Source of the DNA: Paenibacillus rigui
GTDB lineage: Bacteria; Bacillota; Bacilli; Paenibacillales; NBRC-103111
NCBI RefSeq assembly: GCF_002234615.1
Contig: NZ_NMQW01000023.1
Coordinates: 62,001-126,000, forward strand
DNA: 64,000 nt
Reading direction: 5' to 3'
Shown: piece after piece, positions 44,546 through 53,270 of the stretch
Position numbering within the stretch: position 1 is the stretch's first letter
How the letters are laid out: each line of letters starts with the position of its first letter
The notes under the pieces: generated by a model
Database searches by the model: none
What the model saw: the letters and a program-made list of their open reading frames with translations, nothing else
Told to the model about the DNA's origin: nothing
Translations under genes and position numbers: made by a program

Positions 44546-45508
44546 ATGAAGCTGAAAATGGGAAGTAAGCGGTATACATTGGTCATTATTCCCGATGCTA
44601 ACAGCTCTGTTCGCCGCTTTGAGGTCCCAAAGCTGATCCCCTACATCGCCGGTGCAGGACTTATGACCTTGGTTTCGATTACCTTAGTCCTGTATGTGGG
44701 TCATGCCAGGAACGCGAGCGTGGCGAATAAGCTTCAGACGCAAATCGTTAGCAGGGATGCTGAGTACACCTCGACGGTGCAGGAGAAGAACCAGACGATT
44801 GAGCAGCTTCAGAACCAAGTGATTCAGCTGTCTCAACAGACGGCCGAAATGAAGGCCAAGATCGATGATATTCGGAAGCAGGAAGATGAGATAAGAACGA
44901 TTACAGGCTCGGGTCAGGTCAAAATATCCTCCGCAGACGTCGCTCCTGCTGCAGGGGCGATGGGCGGCAGCAGTACCCAGGCATCGAATGGAGAGGTGCA
45001 GGTATTGGTCGAGCAGACCAAGTCGCAGCTTAGCGATTTGGACAAATCCGTTGACGAGCTGAAGGACAGTATAGCCGACACGAAGGAAAAAGCGATCGAG
45101 GCCCAGCAGAAGCTTCGGATAACCCCGAATATTTGGCCGGTCGACAGCCGGACGATCACATCGGGATTCGGGCTGCGGCAGGACCCGTTCACAATGCGTC
45201 CTTCATTCCACAGCGGCTATGACATCTCGGCGCCAAGAGATACGCCGGTTCATGTGACGGCAGACGGGGTTGTTACGACGACGGGAAGCGATTCCTCCCA
45301 CGGCAACAATATTGTTGTGACGCATTCCAAAGGCTTGCAGACGTGGTACATGCATTTGAATAAAATGCTTGTGCAAAAAGGCGATCGCGTGGAAAAAGGC
45401 CAGGTCATCGGTCTGGTCGGAACGACGGGCCGCAGCACAGGCTATCATCTGCATTATGAAGTGCTCAAAAACGGCGTGAGCAGCGATCCGAAGCCATACT
45501 TACCTTAA
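44546..45508 (+). CDS. Membrane-anchored M23 peptidoglycan endopeptidase
   Basis: 320 residues. A cytoplasmic stretch of about 28 residues, one membrane helix (about 29-53), a coiled coil (about 70-122, TVQEKNQTIEQLQNQVIQLS), a linker, and a C-terminal LytM/M23 domain with zinc ligands in FHSGYDIS (His about 221, Asp about 225) and HLHYEV (about 300). Likely cuts peptide cross-links of the wall. ATG 44546 with GAAGGAG upstream is preferred to a TTG-type start at 44474. The next gene is a bactofilin, a common partner. Confidence 0.9.
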   Translation: MKLKMGSKRYTLVIIPDANSSVRRFEVPKLIPYIAGAGLMTLVSITLVLYVGHARNASVANKLQTQIVSRDAEYTSTVQEKNQTIEQLQNQVIQLSQQTAEMKAKIDDIRKQEDEIRTITGSGQVKISSADVAPAAGAMGGSSTQASNGEVQVLVEQTKSQLSDLDKSVDELKDSIADTKEKAIEAQQKLRITPNIWPVDSRTITSGFGLRQDPFTMRPSFHSGYDISAPRDTPVHVTADGVVTTTGSDSSHGNNIVVTHSKGLQTWYMHLNKMLVQKGDRVEKGQVIGLVGTTGRSTGYHLHYEVLKNGVSSDPKPYLP

Positions 45509-45527
45509 CGAGAAAGAGGGCGACATA

Positions 45528-45971
45528 ATGTTTAAGAAAAGCAAGCGCGATTCCTTCGCAACCGATACTTTAATTGGAGAAGGAACCTTGTTCGAAGGCC
45601 GTATCAAATCCGAAGCAAGTATCCGGATCGAAGGGCAGATTACGGGGGATGTGGATTGCGCGGGCGATGTGACCATCGGGGAGCATGGAGTCGTGAAATC
45701 CAATGTGATTGCAAGAAATGTAATTTTGGCAGGCCATGTACACGGCAATGTGCTGTGCAAAGGCAAGCTGACCATCCGTTCCACAGGCAAGCTGTACGGC
45801 AATACGACAGCGCAATCGCTCATTATTGACGAGGGCGGCGTGTTCCAGGGGACGAGCAAGATGGATAACGGCAGCGTGTCGAATCCCGACCCATCCAACC
45901 AGCACAACAAGGAACAGCAGACGCAGAACAGCCCGTTTCAACCCGTTACCACAGCGGTAACATGGCAGTAA
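45528..45971 (+). CDS. Bactofilin
   Basis: 147 residues; the central region (about 14-110) is a right-handed beta-helix of the bactofilin family: TLIGEGTLFEGRIKSEASIR and IEGQITGDVDCAGDVTIGE. Polar Asn/Gln-rich tail. Polymerises without nucleotide and usually localises cell-wall enzymes. GAAAGAGGG lies before the ATG; 19 bp after the M23 gene, so the peptidase is its likely client. Confidence 0.93.
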   Translation: MFKKSKRDSFATDTLIGEGTLFEGRIKSEASIRIEGQITGDVDCAGDVTIGEHGVVKSNVIARNVILAGHVHGNVLCKGKLTIRSTGKLYGNTTAQSLIIDEGGVFQGTSKMDNGSVSNPDPSNQHNKEQQTQNSPFQPVTTAVTWQ

Positions 45972-46124
45972 TGCAGGGCAGTGACCCCCATCCGGGAGAT
46001 AGAGCTTGAAAGCAAACGTTGACTGTGTAAGTTTTATACAACAGTAGCCGGAGGTGCTTTAGCACCCGGGAGATTGCTTCTTGCTTTGATGCATTCAGTA
46101 TATATAGGCTGCAGGTGAAAAAAT

Positions 46125-46160
46125 AAGGAACGCCCGTTATCGCAACGGGCGTTCCTTGTT
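46125..46160. terminator. Bidirectional terminator after bactofilin
   Basis: Perfect 14-bp arms (AAGGAACGCCCGTT and complement) around ATCGC, with A-rich sequence before and TTGTT after. A smaller GGTGC-TTTA-GCACC hairpin lies at 46053-46066. Nothing else is seen in the 247-bp gap. Confidence 0.85.
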
Positions 46161-46218
46161 GACTACAATTTTCCATTTGCTTCGGCTGCTGCAGGGATAA
46201 GGAAAGGATGGCTTTGGC

Positions 46219-47136
46219 CTACTCCCCCATCCGGTAGCTTGTAACCACATTTTTCAAAGTAATCTTTAAACGTCCGAGAAGGCGGGTCTCGTCGGTCAGC
46301 TTGTCGAGCAGCTTCTCGGCTGTTACCTTGGCGGCTCCGCCGTTAATACGCTTGACGAGCGTCGTTCCGGGCAAATTCAATCCGTCAACGCCGGTAAAAA
46401 TATATTGAATGCCGGCTTGTCGGCTCTGCGCCAGCGTGGTCGCATCATATCTTCCGTGCGGCAGACACAGCAGCTGGTCCTGCGTGCCGAGCTTCTCCCT
46501 CAGCACCTGCTCGGCTTGAACCAGGTCGGCCTTCACCCGCTGTGCGTATTCCTGTTCGGTTTCCACCCGATTCAGAGCCGGCAGGAAAATAGGATTGGTT
46601 AACGAATTTACCGGCTTGCCGTCGGCTCCGGGTACAAAATCATGTGAATTGTAAGTGTGGGAGTAGAAACCGAACCCGTCGGCTTTCATTTGCTGAATTT
46701 GCTCCCAGGTCATGAACGCGGTTCCTTCCTCCGTCTTGGTTCCCACCGCACTGACAATCAGGAAATTGCTTGCCGTCATGCCCTGCTCTTTGAGAATCGG
46801 ATAAGCATATTGGTAAAAGGATTCGTATCCATCGTCAAAAGTGATGACGACAGCTCCGGGAGGCACCGTACCGGTGCCGTTCATGAAGTCGACGAACTGC
46901 TTCATCGATATGACCTGATAGCCGCTCGATTTCAGAGCGATCAAATGCTCCTTGAAGGCTTCCGGGGTTATCGTGTAGTCAGAAGCTTCGGGATCTATGT
47001 GATGGTATTCCAATACGGCAACTTGACTGCTGAACCGTGGAGATGTGCCGGGGAAGACATAGTCGATAGCCAGATAGGCGATAAGGAGGATCAGAATGGC
47101 GGATAAAGTCCATTTTAGACGAAGCCTTGTTTTCAT
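46219..47136 (-). CDS. Polysaccharide deacetylase family protein
   Basis: 305 residues: N-terminal signal anchor (about 9-27), then a NodB-type domain with LEYHHID, VITFDDGYESFY (catalytic Asp pair, about 97-108), SHTYNSHDF (metal His) and CLPHGRYD, where PHG replaces the usual PYG. Of the PgaB/IcaB-like group with MKQFVDFMNG-type spacing. Removes acetyl groups from a cell-envelope glycan. Extracytoplasmic, membrane-tethered. Confidence 0.88.
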   Translation of the reverse strand: MKTRLRLKWTLSAILILLIAYLAIDYVFPGTSPRFSSQVAVLEYHHIDPEASDYTITPEAFKEHLIALKSSGYQVISMKQFVDFMNGTGTVPPGAVVITFDDGYESFYQYAYPILKEQGMTASNFLIVSAVGTKTEEGTAFMTWEQIQQMKADGFGFYSHTYNSHDFVPGADGKPVNSLTNPIFLPALNRVETEQEYAQRVKADLVQAEQVLREKLGTQDQLLCLPHGRYDATTLAQSRQAGIQYIFTGVDGLNLPGTTLVKRINGGAAKVTAEKLLDKLTDETRLLGRLKITLKNVVTSYRMGE

Positions 47137-47343
47137 ATTCGAATAAATCTCCGTTCTCTAAAGTAAAGAATGCATCCTGGTCTATGATACCATCTTTTGG
47201 CCGGGTTGAGAAATTCTGCGTGGAAGGAAGGTGGGAGCGGAAGAGGGCTAGGCGTGCTTTTGACATATAGATGACATATTCCGGAGGTAAAGTACAAGGT
47301 GTAAGAAGTAAACCTGAACCTAACGAATGGAGGCTCATTTCAT

Positions 47344-47874
47344 ATGTTGAATGCGAAGTGGAAAAAAATGCTGGTCGGAAGCACGGTAGGTGCTATGCTT
47401 GTGGTTGGCGCGGCAGGTGCAGCCTTTGCGGCAGACGCTGCGAGCCCGGCGAAAAGCGAGAAGCATGCAGCGAAGCATCAAGCGAAGCTGGAGCAAAAGG
47501 CGGCGGCCCAAGGCTTGACCGTCCAGCAGCTGCTCGACCGGCAAGCGGCGAGGAAGGCTGCGCTGGAGGAGAAAGCGAAGGCGGCAGGGCTTACCATGGA
47601 GCAATATAAGGCGCAGCGTCAGGCGGAGCATCAAGCCAAGCTGGAGCAGGCGGCTGCAGCGAAGGGCCTGACGGTGGAGCAGTTGAAGGCTCAACATAAG
47701 GAACGGCATGACAAGGTCGTGGAGCAGGCCAAAGCAGCGGGCTTGACCGTGCAGCAGTGGAAAGACCGGAAGAAGGCCGAGCACGAAGCGAAGCTGGAAG
47801 CCAAGGCGCAGAAAAAAGGGATCACCGTAGAGCAGCTGAAAGCACAGCTCGCCGCAAAAAAAGCCGCCAAGTAA
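47344..47874 (+). CDS. Secreted Ala/Lys-rich protein with five 25-26-residue repeats
   Basis: 176 residues. Signal peptide ending AAFAAD (about residue 30). The mature part is five degenerate repeats built on KLEQKAAAxGLTVxQLKxQ, with Gly-(Leu/Ile)-Thr at about 57, 83, 109, 134 and 159. The pattern suggests paired helices with a GLT turn and looks somewhat like DUF2680-type repeats. Very basic. GGAGG lies before the ATG region. No function known; perhaps wall or DNA associated. Confidence 0.8.
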   Translation: MLNAKWKKMLVGSTVGAMLVVGAAGAAFAADAASPAKSEKHAAKHQAKLEQKAAAQGLTVQQLLDRQAARKAALEEKAKAAGLTMEQYKAQRQAEHQAKLEQAAAAKGLTVEQLKAQHKERHDKVVEQAKAAGLTVQQWKDRKKAEHEAKLEAKAQKKGITVEQLKAQLAAKKAAK

Positions 47875-47899
47875 GCGGTGGGTGACCGATCACCCGGCG

Positions 47900-47980
47900 G
47901 CAACGCGCGCCTGAGATTCACGCGCGTTGGCAGCTGCTGCAATAGAAGGAATAAGCCACTCCGCCGGGGTGGCTTATTTT
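47900..47980 (+). terminator. Two hairpins after repeat protein
   Basis: CAACGCGCG / CGCGCGTTG (47901-47929), then AATAAGCCAC / GTGGCTTATT (47950-47978) followed by TTTT; the second is the probable terminator. Confidence 0.8.
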
Positions 47981-48124
47981 GCCGTGTCACCCTTTCATAT
48001 CGATTGCTAATAAAAGGAAATGGGCGTTCCTGCTCGAAATTATGATAAGCCCGTTCACTAGGCGATGACTGCCGTATTCTATGAAACGCGGTTTCATCGC
48101 CAGTAGTTAAGGAGGATGAGCAGG

Positions 48125-48646
48125 ATGGACTATTTGCGTTACCCTATCGGACCCTTCGAGCAAGTACACCATTCCACTTTCGTACAGCGCGAGCAATGGA
48201 CCAAGGAGATTTCGGAAGCGGCAGCGCTCCTTCGGTTGGCTGTGCATAACCTGACAACAGAACAATGCCTTACTCCGTATCGCCCGGGAGGCTGGACGGT
48301 CCGGCAGGTTATCCACCATATGGCGGATAACGATATGAACGCCTTTCTTCGTTTCAAGAGAGCGCTAACGGAGGACAGCCCGACTGTTCCCTCCTATAGG
48401 GAGGATTTGTGGGCCGAGCTGAGCGATTACGAGACTCCGATCGAAACCTCCATAAATCTCCTCGAAGCCATTCATTCTCGATTCGTTATGCTGCTCCGTT
48501 CACTGCATCCGTCCGATTTGGAAAGGACATTCACGAGCCCTGCCCATGGCCTCATGAATCTTGATACGGCTATTCAAAGATATGCATGGCATAACCGCCA
48601 CCATACTGCGCAAATTGCCTCTCTTAAAGCCCGGAATGGCTGGTAA
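48125..48646 (+). CDS. yfiT: YfiT/BstA-like DinB-fold metal-dependent transferase
   Basis: 173 residues, four-helix DinB fold. LRYPIGPFEQ, PYRPGGWTVRQVIHHMADNDMNAFLRFK and the C-terminal YAWHNRHHTAQI match Bacillus YfiT strongly; the His residues of IHHMADND and WHNRHHTAQI form the Ni/Zn site. Relatives use bacillithiol as co-substrate. ATG 48125 is preferred to ATG 48116, which overlaps the GGAGG ribosome site. Confidence 0.87.
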   Translation: MDYLRYPIGPFEQVHHSTFVQREQWTKEISEAAALLRLAVHNLTTEQCLTPYRPGGWTVRQVIHHMADNDMNAFLRFKRALTEDSPTVPSYREDLWAELSDYETPIETSINLLEAIHSRFVMLLRSLHPSDLERTFTSPAHGLMNLDTAIQRYAWHNRHHTAQIASLKARNGW

Positions 48647-48940
48647 ACGTCCACAAACTTTTATTTTCCGCGGCAGTTCACTGACATACTGCTGTCAGCC
48701 ATGTACGTTTACACTACATTAGGAACAGGTGAGCCGCATCGGAGCCTTATGGATCAGCCGCTATGCCCCTGCCGGTTCGGCAGGAGTCCGGTTGGTGCAA
48801 TCGGGTGCTATTTAACAGCTTAGCAATACATAAGAAATGCCCCGCATTCCGTCGTGGTAAAATAAAGTTGATTCCTGCAAAGACACTCATGAATTTCTGT
48901 CCATTAACACCGAACGTTAACTGTTAAAGGAGCGTTGCAA
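48647..48940. other. Intergenic region
   Basis: About 294 bp with no supported gene. It contains a CCTGCC-GGTTC-GGCAGG hairpin near 48767-48783 without a T-run, and AT-rich promoter-like DNA before the next DinB gene. Confidence 0.5.
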
Positions 48941-49447
48941 TTGAACGATAGGCAATCGATTGAGAGCTTCAAACAAGATTTGCAGCAGTATTCGCTTGAG
49001 CAGCTAAGGTACAATACCGGTGACGGTGTGTGGTCTCTGGGCCAGATGTACCGCCATCTGATTGATGTGGCCGATGAGTACCTTGACCATGTGGAGGCTT
49101 GCTCGAAGGCATGTGTAGAGCAGCCCTTAGGCAAATCGGAGGTTGGGGAGCACCTGTACGAGGTCGGTGGCTTTCCGATGATTCGTATCAAGCTTCCGGA
49201 TTTGCCCGGAAACACGCCCGATCATTCACAAAATATAGAAGACCTTACCGAAGGACTGGATCGGGTCGTGCGGAGGATGATCGATTGGGAAACGAGGGTG
49301 GACGGCATCAGCCCGCATTTTAAAGAAAAGCATGAAGGCTTCGGATGGCTTACCGCAAGGGAGTGGCTGGAGCTGATCGGCATGCATTTCCGCCACCACC
49401 TGCGTCAGAAGAAGGAATTGGAAGCAAGATGGGAGCTATTTTCCTAA
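48941..49447 (+). CDS. DinB-family protein
   Basis: 168 residues with the DinB helical bundle: DGVWSLGQMYRHLIDVADEYLDH (metal His in YRHLIDVADE) and a C-terminal ELIGMHFRHHLRQKKEL, which supplies the remaining His ligands. Substrate unknown. TTG 48941 has AAAGGAG 9 nt upstream; another TTG lies at 48935. The stop overlaps the ATG of the next gene (TAATG). Confidence 0.83.
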   Translation: MNDRQSIESFKQDLQQYSLEQLRYNTGDGVWSLGQMYRHLIDVADEYLDHVEACSKACVEQPLGKSEVGEHLYEVGGFPMIRIKLPDLPGNTPDHSQNIEDLTEGLDRVVRRMIDWETRVDGISPHFKEKHEGFGWLTAREWLELIGMHFRHHLRQKKELEARWELFS

Positions 49448-50013
49448 TGAGTATGTTCTATTACATGGCTGCAAGCCGGGAGCTGCCCACAGGCGTATTC
49501 GGAACGAAGAAGACGGTGATGAAGCTGGGAGATTACTTGACACATGTCAATCCAGCAGCAAGAGGGCAGTTCCCAATCCGTGCTCTATTGGATAAATATC
49601 CTGAAGATGAACAACTTATAGATATCTACGACACGGAGGAGGACGCGGCAGGCTTATACGTAGGCGGACCGATGTCAGGTCAGGATATATCGCACTTGTT
49701 TAGGCATCCCATGGTGTATCCAATTGCTCCTCAAGGCGGCTCCTTTTCCATGAACAACGAGATGAAGGAGCGCTATCCCAACGTCTACACGACGGGCAGA
49801 AAGTGTCTGGCAGAGCTGTTCCGCTATCTGAATCGCCATATGAACGCGGGAGAAGAGCTGGAATTGTTCTCCTGCTGGGCGGATGGGCCGGAGCGTTTCC
49901 GGCAGCCTCGCAATAAGGGGCTGGACCTGATTATACAGCTATCGGAGTTTCGCTTCGAGGAACGGGCCGAGTTCGAGTGGAAGGACCAGCAGTATATCGT
50001 GGTAAGAAAATAA
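49447..50013 (+). CDS. Hypothetical protein in DinB operon
   Basis: 188 residues, soluble, no signal peptide. Begins MSMFYYMAASRELPTGVFG; contains LYVGGPMSGQDISHLFRHPMVYPI and SMNNEMKERYPNVYTTGRKCL. I do not recognise the family. Start ATG 49447 overlaps the preceding stop; ATG 49429 is also in frame. Close coupling suggests a shared transcript with the DinB protein and the PhnB-like protein that follows. Confidence 0.72.
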   Translation: MSMFYYMAASRELPTGVFGTKKTVMKLGDYLTHVNPAARGQFPIRALLDKYPEDEQLIDIYDTEEDAAGLYVGGPMSGQDISHLFRHPMVYPIAPQGGSFSMNNEMKERYPNVYTTGRKCLAELFRYLNRHMNAGEELELFSCWADGPERFRQPRNKGLDLIIQLSEFRFEERAEFEWKDQQYIVVRK

Positions 50014-50042
50014 ACATGTTGGGAAAACGAAGGGGTGCTGCA

Positions 50043-50450
50043 ATGGATTCCCGTAAACAGAAATTTATGACGTTCTTGATGTTCGAAGGCCAAGCGGAAG
50101 CGGCAATGAATTTGTATACATCTTTATTTGATAATTCCGAAATCATCAGCATTCAACGGTATGGTCCGGGCGAAGCCGGGGAAGAGGGCAGCGTGCTGCA
50201 AGCGGTATTTTCGCTTCACGGGCAGCAATTTATGTGCATTGACAGCCATATCAAGCATGGCTTCACCTTCACCCCCGCTATGTCAATCTACGTGACATGC
50301 GATTCCGAGGCGGAGCTCGATCGGGTGTATGCAGGCCTGTCAGAGGGAGGCTCAGTGCTCATGCCGCTGGGCTCATATCCTTTCAGTGAAAGGTTCGGCT
50401 GGGTTCAGGATCCATATGGTGTTTCATGGCAATTGAATTTGGCTAAGTAG
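50043..50450 (+). CDS. PhnB/VOC-family protein
   Basis: 135 residues: KFMTFLMFEGQAEAAMNLYTSLF and RFGWVQDPYGVSWQLNLAK are the hallmark ends of PhnB/3-demethylubiquinone-methyltransferase-like VOC proteins. A glyoxalase fold; function usually unknown. ATG 50043 with AAGGGGTG upstream. Confidence 0.87.
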   Translation: MDSRKQKFMTFLMFEGQAEAAMNLYTSLFDNSEIISIQRYGPGEAGEEGSVLQAVFSLHGQQFMCIDSHIKHGFTFTPAMSIYVTCDSEAELDRVYAGLSEGGSVLMPLGSYPFSERFGWVQDPYGVSWQLNLAK

Positions 50451-50537
50451 CGACAGGCGCGCGAGCTTTTTACCCCTATACATATCTCGTGTGATGGAAA
50501 CGGATTGCGCAATAAAAATGGGCTTGAATGCGGCGGG

Positions 50538-50557
50538 ATGCCTGTTCAGGCTTTTTT
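50538..50557 (+). terminator. Weak terminator after PhnB-like gene
   Basis: GCCT-GTTC-AGGC short stem followed by TTTTTT. The remainder of 50451-50768 holds no supported gene, only the tandem repeat at 50716. Confidence 0.55.
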
Positions 50558-50715
50558 GGCGTGTAGTACTTATTGTTATTTATGGTAATACTTGATGGCC
50601 GACGGACGCTTATGGGGACTTGCACTCGAATAAACTAGCAAGATAATACCAGTGGAACCAACAACTTGCCAAAGACAAATTCAAAATTATTACGTTTAAT
50701 AGATAAAGTGTGGTT

Positions 50716-50745
50716 TTAAGGATTTAAGGATTTAAGGATTTAAGG
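50716..50745 (+). repeat. TTAAGGAT tandem repeat before SleB-like gene
   Basis: 3.75 copies of the 8-mer TTAAGGAT end 23 bp before the ATG of the SleB-like hydrolase. As a simple repeat it may slip and alter leader length. Confidence 0.85.
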
Positions 50746-50768
50746 TTTTAACGAAGTGGGGTGATAGA

Positions 50769-51497
50769 ATGAGAAAGCCAGCAGCGAAATATGCTACTCT
50801 GCTGACCGTCATCATTTCCTTCTTCCTAATCGTTCCTGCACAGCATGCAGATTCAAGAATGGTATTAGTGAATAAGCAAGCAATTTCCGAAGTGTCATTG
50901 CCTAGCAGTACGTTTATTCAGAAGGAAAGCGGAAATCAGGTTGACAACTCATCGAAGGAGAGAGAGCTGATACTGGAAGCGGAGAAGGCCAAGAAAGTAA
51001 CCATTTTGAGCGCAGAGCCTGCAGCTGAAACGCCCAAAGTGCCCGAAGTGCCTGAACCGATTCCGACGCCCTCGAATCCTCCGAAGTTGGAAGCTCCTAA
51101 TCTAAGCTCAACAACTGAAAAGCAAAGTATTTCAGACAGTGATAAGGAGTTACTTGCGAGGCTCGTGACAGCTGAAGCGGGTAATCAACCGTATTTAGGT
51201 CAAGTGGCGGTAGCTGCCGTTGTTTTGAACAGGACAAAATCTGGTAAATTTCCTGAAACGATTAAAGGCGTCATTAATGCCAATAACGGCAAGGTATATC
51301 AATTCTCTCCTGTGAAAAACGGCTCCATCCGTAAGCCGGCTAGTGCATCAGCGGTTAAAGCGGTTGAAGAGGCTTTGAAGGGCAGCGATCCAACGAACGG
51401 AGCCCTATATTTTGCGGAATTAAGCATCGCGGCACATGTACCGAACCGAAACGCCAGTGTTACGGTAAAAATTGGTGACCACACTTTCTATAAATAA
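50769..51497 (+). CDS. SleB/CwlJ-like cell wall hydrolase
   Basis: 242 residues: signal anchor (about 9-25), a Pro/Glu-rich linker (about 85-120) and a C-terminal Hydrolase_2 domain from about 128: LLARLVTAEAGNQPYLGQVAVAAVVLNR, NGALYFAEL. The Glu in TAEAGNQP is the presumed catalytic residue. SleB relatives are lytic transglycosylases in spore cortex degradation; this one lacks the SleB N-terminal wall-binding domain, so a vegetative or sporulation role is open. GTGGGGTG ribosome site. Confidence 0.85.
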   Translation: MRKPAAKYATLLTVIISFFLIVPAQHADSRMVLVNKQAISEVSLPSSTFIQKESGNQVDNSSKERELILEAEKAKKVTILSAEPAAETPKVPEVPEPIPTPSNPPKLEAPNLSSTTEKQSISDSDKELLARLVTAEAGNQPYLGQVAVAAVVLNRTKSGKFPETIKGVINANNGKVYQFSPVKNGSIRKPASASAVKAVEEALKGSDPTNGALYFAELSIAAHVPNRNASVTVKIGDHTFYK

Positions 51498-51535
51498 GAA
51501 GTTCAGGGGCGCTTGCAGCCCCCTACTTTCTTAAA
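51495..51535. terminator. Bidirectional terminator between SleB-like gene and rnj
   Basis: AGGGGC / GCCCCCT stem inside an outer AAGAAGT / ACTTTCTT pairing, between two convergent genes. Confidence 0.75.
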
Positions 51536-51541
51536 CGTTGA

Positions 51542-53215
51542 TCATATTTCCATAATAATCGGCAAAATCATCGGTTTTCTTCCCGTACTTTCATAGAGAT
51601 AACGACCCAAAACATCTTTAACCCGAATTTTCAAGGTACTCCACTGGTTCATATTTTCTGCCTGAAGTTTGGTGATGGTCTGAGCTACCAGCTGATTCGC
51701 TTGATCCAGCAGCTCTTCCGAACCACGTACATACACAAACCCCCGCGATATAATATCCGGTCCGGACACAATATGTCCTTCCGTCTTGCTAAGCGTTACG
51801 ACCACAATAAGAATTCCGTCCTCCGACAGATGCTTGCGGTCCCGCAGCACAATATTCCCCACATCGCCAATGCCCCACCCATCCACGAAGGTGTTGCCCG
51901 CTGTTACCTTGCGTGTCTGCCTGGCGACATGATTTTGAATGTCCACCACATCCCCATTATTGACGATGAAAATATGCTCGGGATCCACCCCGACCGATTC
52001 GGCCAGCAAGCCGTGCTGATGAAGCATCCGGAATTCGCCGTGAATCGGAATGAAATATTTGGGCTTCATCAAAGTGAGCATCAGCTTCAGCTCATCCTGA
52101 CTCGCATGGCCGGAAACGTGCAGCCCCGTCACGGAGCCTGATCCATAGACGACTCTGGCACCAAGCCGGAACAGGTTATCCACGATTCGGGAGACGTTGC
52201 GCTCATTCCCTGGTATAGGGGTCGCTGAGAGAATAACCGTGTCCCCCGGAAGAATATGAACCTTGCGGTGATTGGAGGTGGAGAGGCGGGATAAGGCCGA
52301 TAAAGGCTCTCCCTGGCTTCCGGTACAAAGTACGGCAATCCGCTCCGGAGCCAGCCGGTTCACTTCCTCAGGCTTGACCAGCATGCCTTCGGGGATCGTC
52401 AAATAGCCTAGCTTGGCTGCGATGCCCACGACATTTTCCATACCTCTGCCGAGTAAAGCGATATGTCGTCCGGTAGCCTCCGCCGCATCGATCACTTGTT
52501 GAATCCGATGAACATTGGAAGCAAAGGTGGAGAAAAAGATTTTTTGACGCGCCTTGCTGAAGGCTTCCAAAATATGCTCACCGACTTTTCGTTCCGATGG
52601 AGTAAACCCGGGCCGCTCTGCGTTCGTACTTTCGGATAGCAGCGCCAGGACGCCGTTTTTGCCAAGATCGGACATTTTATGAATATCCGCGTATTGCTCC
52701 GAAACAGGAGTCAGGTCAAATTTAAAATCGCCCGTGTGGACGACAACCCCTTCAGGCGTATGGAATGCAATGCCCAGGCAGTCGGGGATACTGTGATTTG
52801 TTTTGAAGAAGGTCGCTTGGATCGAGCCCAAATCTACCGTCGAATCGGAGGTGATTGGAATGAGCTCTGTTTCCGCAAGCAGGCCGGCTTCTCTTAATTT
52901 CACTTCAATTAATCCGATTGTTAATCTTGTTGCATAAACGGGCAGTTTTAGCTGCCTTAATATGTAAGGTACCCCGCCGATATGATCCTCATGACCATGC
53001 GTTATAATCAAAGCCCGGACCCGACTGCTGTTCTCCAGCAAATAAGTAATATCGGGAATGATTAAATCAATGCCTAATAAGCTTTCATCAGGGAACTTGG
53101 AACCGCAGTCAATGACAACGATATCTTCGCCGTATTGAATAGCATACATATTTTTTCCAATTTCGTTGACGCCTCCCAAAGCAAAGATCGATAACGTTTC
53201 TTCTGCGTTGTTCAA
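51542..53215 (-). CDS. rnj: Ribonuclease J
   Basis: 557 residues. Metallo-beta-lactamase/beta-CASP nuclease: HGHEDHIGG (Zn ligands, about 73-81), HTGDFKFD, SGHASQDELKLM and PIHGEFRMLHQHG. Overall layout follows Bacillus RNase J1 and ends RRKPMILPIIMEV-like (RKPMILPIIMEI). Acts as 5' exo- and endonuclease in mRNA and rRNA processing. TTG 53215 is chosen because AGGGAGG lies 9 nt upstream and the protein then starts MNNAEETLSIFALGGV; a TTG at 53260 would add 15 residues. Probably one of two paralogues in the genome. Confidence 0.9.
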   Translation of the reverse strand: MNNAEETLSIFALGGVNEIGKNMYAIQYGEDIVVIDCGSKFPDESLLGIDLIIPDITYLLENSSRVRALIITHGHEDHIGGVPYILRQLKLPVYATRLTIGLIEVKLREAGLLAETELIPITSDSTVDLGSIQATFFKTNHSIPDCLGIAFHTPEGVVVHTGDFKFDLTPVSEQYADIHKMSDLGKNGVLALLSESTNAERPGFTPSERKVGEHILEAFSKARQKIFFSTFASNVHRIQQVIDAAEATGRHIALLGRGMENVVGIAAKLGYLTIPEGMLVKPEEVNRLAPERIAVLCTGSQGEPLSALSRLSTSNHRKVHILPGDTVILSATPIPGNERNVSRIVDNLFRLGARVVYGSGSVTGLHVSGHASQDELKLMLTLMKPKYFIPIHGEFRMLHQHGLLAESVGVDPEHIFIVNNGDVVDIQNHVARQTRKVTAGNTFVDGWGIGDVGNIVLRDRKHLSEDGILIVVVTLSKTEGHIVSGPDIISRGFVYVRGSEELLDQANQLVAQTITKLQAENMNQWSTLKIRVKDVLGRYLYESTGRKPMILPIIMEI

Positions 53216-53270
53216 CGATAGAGCCCTCCCTAAAGGATATGGTTTGGTGATGGAAGCCAAGGTTATGGGA

